Positions 56,222 to 64,000 of a stretch of DNA of 64,000 bases are shown here, in pieces; the first letter of the stretch is position 1, and every line of letters begins with the position of its first letter. A program made the position numbers and the translations under genes. The notes under the pieces were generated by a model. That model worked only from the letters and a program-made list of their open reading frames with translations, made no database searches and was not told the DNA's origin. The stretch comes from Macrolepiota albuminosa (lineage: Eukaryota > Basidiomycota > Agaricomycetes > Agaricales > Agaricaceae): assembly GCA_027475525.1 (NCBI GenBank), contig JAMWFC010000085.1, positions 372,001 to 436,000 on the forward strand. The letters are read 5' to 3'.

Positions 56222-56931
56222 TGTAAGGGTGACCTCTAGGGGCTATGGCTCAGTCATACAGCTGACAAAGATCTAAAGTATATTAGAGTATTGTAGCGTA
56301 GTCCGCTATGTGGCGTTGGCCACATAGCTTTACTTACTGTATAGTAGTCACTATTATATTATATTTATTATAATATAATATTAATTTACATTATTATATA
56401 ACTAGTTTACCAGCTGCTTACAAAGCAGCTTATTTTTGTTGTATACTACGTTGTCAATAGACCAGTCTGGTCTGATTCAGTGTTGTGTGCACACTAAGCT
56501 CTATAAACTTCGTAACTTTGTTACAAGTATATACTAACAATGTCATGATAACTACTCACTTGGCAGAGGGAGATCCAAAAAGAACAAGTCTAGAGATTTC
56601 TTATGCTAGGTTGGATGCTTCTAGAGTCTCTAAACTATAGGAAACAATTATACAGGACAACAAAACCTTAAAAACTCGAAAATTGCCTAAACAAATAAGT
56701 GCACAAACAAGTCAGAAAAACTCTGGACTTTAGATTTCAGAAATACAAACTCTGGCTTATGTAAGTGGTCTGAAAGTGGTACTGAAGGGCCCACACTTGT
56801 CTGAATGATAGCTAAAGAACCAGAGTACCTTAAGGGCTGAGAATAGTATTAATAGATAGTGTTAAAAAAATGACAGCAGAAATAAGAGAATAAATAAAGA
56901 GAGACTGAAGAAAATGAGAAGTCCTCTGACA
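56222..56931. mobile_element. Solo LTR, family E (reverse), with nested LTR
   Basis: TGTAAGGGTGACCTC...GTCCTCTGACA, reverse complement of the 1738 copy. Flanks AGAGT (56217-56221) and GGAGT (56932-56936) differ by one transition. Contains the family F element. Confidence 0.82.
56292..56525. mobile_element. Small LTR-like element, family F, copy 2
   Basis: 234 bp, TGTAGCGTAGTCCGC...CTTTGTTACA. Exact 5-bp duplication AGTAT at 56287-56291 and 56526-56530. AT-rich palindromic centre (ATTATATTATATTTATTATAATATAAT). Nested in the family E LTR, so the younger of the two. Confidence 0.8.
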
Positions 56932-57949
56932 GGAGTACTAAAGCATATAAATATTGTATTAATATTTTTGCAAATGCCACTATTTGAAATTCACACCTTG
57001 ATGCAGAGCATTGAACTGCATCTTTACTATTTTTAATAAAGAGTACTTGGAGCTTGATATTGTCTAATCTAAAGAAAATTTAACAAATATAAGTCACAAA
57101 GCATTGATTGATGAATATATTTCTGCAATAAATCAGAATTTTTGCCTGCATGCTGGCTAAACTCTTCTTTGTTGGTAAGTTGGAATGCTGCTAATAAGCT
57201 GCCTTCTAAATTACTACTGGCAAATGACCTTTTTGATACTCACATTAATACTATTTCATTCCTGACATACAAAAAATCACTTGCTTTTCATAAGGTTCTA
57301 GAGTAGTCAAGTCAAAATCATTGACTTTTAGTCTCTTGCTTGGTTTATTTGCTGCTTCACTATTAGATGCACTATGTTCTCCAGTAGAATCTGCATCCCC
57401 TTGCTTTTGCCTGCAATAGGTGGGCTCAGACTAATCAAAACTCAATATGTGTAATAAATATACTTAGTTTTGCCTTCTCTGAGTCTTGTGCCACGCATTT
57501 TGTTAAATTTTCAGTTTCAGAAGTTAAGGATGACAATTTGTACAAGCTTTTATATTTTGCCTTTTTTTTATGTAATGCCTTTGTCCAGATAGTGGCTGCT
57601 CAGAGCTATCTTAAATTTAGTTTGCTATTTGTTTTTTAAGCAGTTCCTAATTTGCAAAATAATTGCTTTTCCATCAGCTACTATAATGATCTTGCATGGA
57701 AAAAAAGTATCTGTCAACTTTAACATTCAACAGATAACTGCATCTATTACCAAACTATTATGCAGCAGCCTAGCTTATTTCAATGCTTTCAATTATACAA
57801 CTCATTCTATCCTGCTTCAGACATTATGACTGCTCACATTTTTAAAGCATCTAATCTTCTCATAAAGGATAAGTTAAAAGTACTAGCCAATGACAAAGCT
57901 GGCAAGTAGCTTGGTTTTCTATGCATGCTTATATGAATTTATTATAATT
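56932..57949. other. AT-rich region without genes
   Basis: Only short frames; 57629-57829 is motif-free. Nothing recognised. Confidence 0.4.
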
Positions 57950-58294
57950 TGTTAGAAATGAAGCCGTGTACAGACCTAAGAACAAATGTTCAGGTTAATT
58001 CCTCAGTCTCTCTATAATCAACTAATCATTGTACTGTACCTAAGAACAAATGATCAGGTTAATTCTAAGTGTACAGTAAGTCATAATGTTGTGTTGTTGA
58101 ACAAATGTAATTACTCACCCTCAGTCTCTCTATAATCGACTGAGGATGCTACCTATGTTGTCCTTGTAAATATACGTAAGCAAGACAATGGTCTTTGGCC
58201 CTAGTGGCCAGACAAAGCATCCATGAGTGATGTGATGAGTTCAAAGGGTGGCCGGTTACCTAGTATCTGTGGTGTTCACCGGTCAATTCCAACA
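57950..58294 (+). mobile_element. Solo LTR, copia-like (TGTTAG...CAACA)
   Basis: 345 bp, TGTTAGAAATG...AATTCCAACA. Exact duplication TAATT at 57945-57949 and 58295-58299. Shares the ACTCACCCTCAGTCT..TATAATC block with the reverse copy at 59671. Confidence 0.82.
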
Positions 58295-59248
58295 TAATTT
58301 GCTTAATGCAATCAACTTAGCAAATTGGTTTGCATATTTGCAACTAAATAGATGGTCTCCACATCTTCAGCTTGCTTCCTTTGACTCTCTTGAACAAATT
58401 CATGCAGCTTTTGAAGTCAAAGATTGGCCAAATAGTTACAAATATTTAGCTGTTTGAGAAACTAATGTAGAAGCCACATTAAACTTTTCAGGCTATCTGC
58501 TAGATTTTAGGCTTCTACTGTTACATCAACGCTATCAGTATGGCTTTGATTTGTTTTACATTTACTTGTTTGACTGACAATTGCTTGTTACTAGTATTAT
58601 TATTCATCATGATTGCAACTCACTCAACTCTTATGAAGTGATTTATGCTGATAAATTATGCTGACTATATTTCAAAAAGGCCTTAGAGGCACTGAAGCTT
58701 ATATTCAGCTACTTTGATGAGTCATTTTCTGATAATGATCTCACAGAATACAAGTTTCACAATCTGTCAGATAACAAGAGTGCTATCTGCCCCAAGACTA
58801 AATTTTGTGCTTTAAAAGAAAGAAATTCACTGTTGGAAGAAGTGCCTATACCTGATGAAATTGACAAACATAGTGCTCTTGCTTGGATTCTGTCATTCTA
58901 TCTGATGGTATCTGCATGCATACAAATGACAATGTTGTGACTTTTGAAGAGCTTGTCCCTAATCCTGAAACAAAGTATGCTTTATTTGCATATATACTTT
59001 GATCATACTCTAATCTTACTTCATTTCCTTTAGGCAACCTGAGAAAAAGGAAGCTTATCCAGGTTTCTTTTGTCTAGGCCATTTAGTAGAAGCCATTGTT
59101 ATATTTTGCATGGTCAAAGTGGGATGCAAAAATGCTCTATTGGTTCATTTAGATAACTTTTGCTTGTCGCCAGGACTGCAACTCAGATGCATGTTTTTTT
59201 TTTGCTTTTTTTATCATTTTTTTTTACTAACAATGCATGCCAGTTACT
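58295..59248. other. AT-rich region without genes
   Basis: Frames such as 58248-58457 overlap the LTR edge and lack motifs. Nothing recognised. Confidence 0.4.
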
Positions 59249-60277
59249 TGTCAGATACCACTGACTTGGGGGCCTTCCAGAAAAGCAATGCCTTTATGAG
59301 GTGGACTTGATCTATGTGTACTCGGATGTCTGGGACTCTGGGCCATGCTCTGGGGTTCAAGATGCAGAAAGATGAGTACCCAGAGTCAGGGACTTGGTCC
59401 AGAGACTAAGGAAGTCAGGAGTGGATAGAGGTTGAGGTCAAGTTGAAAACTGGGAATTCTAAGACAAGACTGGAGTTAACAAATTTAAAGTCGCAAAGTG
59501 CATACCAGTCTCAGAATATGCATGCCAGCCAAACATGCCAGACAGTGCATACCAGTCAAATCAAAGGGCATGCAAACAGCAATTGTAATATCAAGACTAA
59601 GGTAATACAAAAGGGTGGCTACTCTATAAGTACTATGGGTGTCACTCCAGGGTGTCTAGGACAGTTCCCAGGTTGGATGTCACAAGGGCCACCTCAAACA
59701 CTCAATGCAATATCACACATTCATTTTCTGGCCACCACTGCTTTGTCTGATACAAAGACAGTATAATTCCATTGTTATACCATACACATATATAAACCTA
59801 CAACATACAATCAACACCCTCAGTTGATTATACAAGACTGAGGGTGAGTACTTACATATACTTACAACAAACATGACTTACTTACTGTCCAAGTAGATTA
59901 AACTGATATTTGATCTAACTAGATCTACTTAGTCTTGGTCTGATTTCTAACATCCTAGGAATTAATAGGTGGTGGTGAGCAGAAGGGAGACTGTATTCCA
60001 CGGATCACACATGCAGAGTGCACAATCAATTGACATGTAAGGGACACTGTGATGCATGATATATGATAGCCAGGGTGATTGGTGTGATCTGATCATTGAT
60101 TGCAGGACAATGGCCATAATGGCAGGTGATTCCAAGATCCATGGTGTGGGGCTGTCAGGTGCATGTGTGATAGCAGCATTGGCAGGCGTCTGTGGAGGTT
60201 GTGTTGTGGGGGCCAGTGAGGGGGTTCCAGGCAGGATTCTGGGGGTGTCCTGGGGTGGTCCTGGGGGGGTCATGACA
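59249..60277 (-). mobile_element. Solo LTR, family B (minus), decayed, with nested copia LTR
   Basis: On plus TGTCAGATACC...GTCATGACA. Duplication TTACT (59244-59248) / TTGCT (60278-60282), one transition. More diverged than the other family B copies, many C/T and G/A changes. Confidence 0.8.
59671..59952 (-). mobile_element. Solo LTR, copia-like (minus), nested
   Basis: 282 bp ending TTTCTAACA on plus, reverse of the 57950 family. Flanks TCCCA (59666-59670) and TCCTA (59953-59957), one C/T apart. Its left terminal TG has become GG. Confidence 0.7.
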
Positions 60278-60825
60278 TTGCTGAATGATAGGATAGCACA
60301 ACTTCAAGTAGCAGTGCCTTCTCAACTGTCTTGCATATCTTGCAAGAGAAACTTGCAAGGAAATCCAGATGATTTTCCTACTCATCACATCAAACGCACT
60401 GTGGTTGACAGTGAAGACACTCTGCAACCTCTTACTATGGAGGCTGACTGAAAAGCATGCTGCTCTTTTTTTATGCTAGCTGGACAAATATGATGCATTG
60501 CTTTTAAATTTTATTTGTTAATAAATTTCAACTGCTTTATACTATTTATTGTTTCATGAGTCGGGGATTGGCGCACACGTGCGCCGCTACGATAAATAAA
60601 ATGAGATCATAAAATAGGTACGTACGATATGACGAATTATGATATCATCCGAGAGGAATCAGCGTTTATTGACTTTCTTCAACAATACATGTTAAAATGT
60701 ACACAACATAATTGTAACATTTTTTTCTCAAGAAACTCCAGTGATTTTCTGACATGACTGAGTCATGGCTGCTGTATATTCTATTGTTGCCCATGACATT
60801 TTAACTTCGTAGAGAAACGGCAAAG
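60278..60825. other. Border of repeat block and host sequence
   Basis: AT-rich to about 60560. A perfect hairpin GGCGCAC-AC-GTGCGCC sits at about 60569-60584. Base composition then turns balanced towards the zinc-finger gene. Confidence 0.45.
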
Positions 60826-61916
60826 CTAATCCGATTTTTTTCTTTCGTCAATGATGGTTTGGAGACCGTTGAAGAGGCGCGGCAGGGTGTCACTGAGAAA
60901 CTGAGGAAGTCCGTGGTTGGAGCTTTCTACCGGAACCACAACATCTTTCACAGTATTTGGCGTTTTATCGCCTTTTATAACACTTGCGTCAATGCGTCTC
61001 AGGACTTCTCCCTGCGGAAACTGGTTGGTGAACACCCCGGAGAATAATTCGTGGTACACACCATTGCCCCGGCAAAACAATTGCTGACTGCATTCAACAT
61101 ATCATCGACCTGGCGGCGTGTGTAAATCGGCTTGTCTCTCAATTTTTTACGTCTGTTCAAAGTGGAATAGGGCTGAAGAGTTCGCCGAGGATATCTACCA
61201 GTCCGAATCGTTGATGAATGATGCACAATAGGAGAAACATGAGCTGAACTGAAGTCCTATTGATTGCCATAACGTTTTCAGTGGTTGACCGCGAATTTGA
61301 TAGGACTGTCACATACCTTGCTGGTCGGGTCCATCATACCGCTCAGTGACCCAAATTGGTCGTAAGACGTTCGAAATGCTTCTATTACATCGCCGGTAGA
61401 GATGCACGACATGAAGTCCTCAAAGGCTTGGTCTACGTCTTGACCTGCGGATGAAGTCCCGATCGTAGGGAGCGGATCTTGGATTTGGTAAGTAGGGGCG
61501 GCATCCGTTTGTACAGGTGCAATGACATCGAAAGCATTGTTCGATGAGAATGTCGGAATTAAAGGAATGTTCAGGTTGGTTGCACCATGCCAGGAAGTGT
61601 CTGTACAAGAAAGAGAATGATGATGCAACTCATCGCTACTGAAGTGAGCACCAATGTCGAAGCTGTGTTTCAGTTACAATGCACCTGCGGGAAAATCGAC
61701 TTTCGCATGAAATACACTTAAATGGCATGTTGCGCGTATCTGGGTCAACAAAGGTCAGAACAAATCACGAAGCAAGACAAAAAAACGCAGCCAACGGATT
61801 ACAAAGTGTCTACGGAGGTTCGACCTCCTTGTGAATGGGACATTGCAGCTCGGACAGTGGTATGCCCCGTCTTCAATATCACGACGAAGATTATCGAGGT
61901 TGAACAAAGAAGTCAT
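60826..61916 (-). CDS. C2H2 zinc-finger protein (about 261 aa, 4 exons)
   Basis: Putative transcription factor. Start MTSLFNLDNLRRDIED at 61916, then one finger: CPSCNVPFTRRSNLRRH plus FVI and a His supplied by the next exon, giving CX2CX12HX3H. Exons 61796-61916, 61317-61600, 61062-61256, 60826-61011. The last two junctions are canonical (GTATGT/AATAG, GTGTGT/CGCAG) and in phase. The first intron (195 nt, donor GTTGGC) is less sure: a Cys pair (CISCESRF) lies inside it at about 61690-61716 and may belong to a second finger. The middle has an acidic QDVDQAFEDFMSCIS region; the C-terminus has RRKKLRDKPIYTRRQVDDML. Target genes unknown. Confidence 0.72.
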
Positions 61917-62730
61917 GGGAATTGTGGGATAGGGTCGGTGTCTTTATACAGAGAGCTGCTCGTAACCCCTCGCCTGTCAATACTGTATATATTCATGGCG
62001 GGAATGCGCCAGTGGTTTCCCGAAGGACCTATACCGCCTTCCGTTAAGCTGAGGTTTCCTTCTCTTTAACGCCGGAGTGTTCTGGAAACGACGCCAGGAG
62101 AATGAAGACACGCTTATTAAAGATCGCAGAACCTCCGGTTTCACGTCAAGGAAACCTTTGTGATACAGAGAACGTCAAGTTTCCGAGGCCACCCCAACGC
62201 CACAGATGAAGGAAGCACCTCTCCCCTATTTCGTATTCGCGACGAGTACATGTGAGACTTGCTGGTAGCCACCTTCATGCAATCGATGTTCGATGATCAC
62301 TTTGTAATACAAGAAACGAGTCCTCACTGGCGTGCTATAGAGTTCTGTTGACTTTGTACCGACGAACAAGCTCGTATGGTGTGGAAAGGGCAAATGACAA
62401 GTGTTTAACAGTTAATCTATCAGAGACCTTCCTCAGGGGTATAAGCAAGAGTTTCTTAGAAGTAAAAACCAGTCTAGCAGAAACTTTTCGCGAAAGGAGA
62501 AAAATGAACGGGCCAAAAGAAAAAGACATAACTGATTTTTTTTTCCCAATCTGGTACCCCAAGAAGAATTTGTCCAGCCATGGAATGACGCAAGACGGAA
62601 TGTCAGAGTAACGATGTCGGGTGAGTTCGGACGGCAATCAAGGGGTATGTACAGGCAGCTCCTATTCTAACATTTTGAAAATTAAGCATGACCTACGTGA
62701 CGTAGACTCTAATCTCCCCTTTGGAACACT
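61917..62730. other. Intergenic, upstream of the zinc-finger gene
   Basis: Promoter side of the zinc-finger gene and 3' side of the sulfhydrylase gene. Frames 61722-62069 and 62348-62611 (plus) are shadows or chance. No other gene seen. Confidence 0.5.

Positions 62731-64000
<1,270 letters not shown>

Overview
The window looks like repeat-rich DNA of a filamentous basidiomycete, probably an agaricomycete. Three multi-exon genes can be read through in frame with introns of mostly 46-60 nt, and the transposons are of kinds common in that group: chromodomain Ty3/gypsy, a second large gypsy lineage with an FIDD reverse-transcriptase motif, and Ty1/copia. I cannot name the genus.

Layout. 1-6471 is the 3' part of a decayed chromovirus (Gypsy-A): protease, RT, RNase H, broken integrase, chromodomain, then a spliced gene on the opposite strand. 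Its 3' LTR (6472-6538 plus 21090-21808) is split by a giant gypsy element (Gypsy-G, 6539-21089) with two LTRs, PBS, gag-pol, PPT and three spliced genes on the antisense strand between pol and the 3' LTR. 21809-30328 is AT-rich decayed repeat with a Ty1/copia remnant and nested solo LTRs. 30329-36152 is an island of host genes: a seven-exon multipass membrane protein (-) and a CYP504-like cytochrome P450 (+). 36153-40931 is AT-rich. 40932-55542 is a minus-strand chromovirus complex (Gypsy-D) with its own antisense gene, cut by two solo LTRs. 55543-60550 is AT-rich with more nested solo LTRs. 60826-64000 is again host sequence: a C2H2 zinc-finger gene and most of an O-acetylhomoserine sulfhydrylase gene.

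Main result. All three gypsy internal regions carry a spliced gene on the strand opposite to pol. Each starts 130-148 bp inside the 3' LTR boundary and runs convergently towards pol. In Gypsy-G the main one reads through eight exons to about 709 aa, with every junction in phase, and encodes a Cys6 zinc-type motif. Two smaller three-exon genes, paralogous to each other, follow it.

Caution. The sequence carries 25 tandem duplications with a period of exactly 77 bp, in coding, intron and LTR sequence alike. One ends exactly at the first base that differs between the two LTRs of Gypsy-G. This is the signature of unmerged k-mer overlaps in a k=77 de Bruijn assembly. Many frameshifts in the elements are therefore artefacts, and Gypsy-G is really about 13.3 kb.
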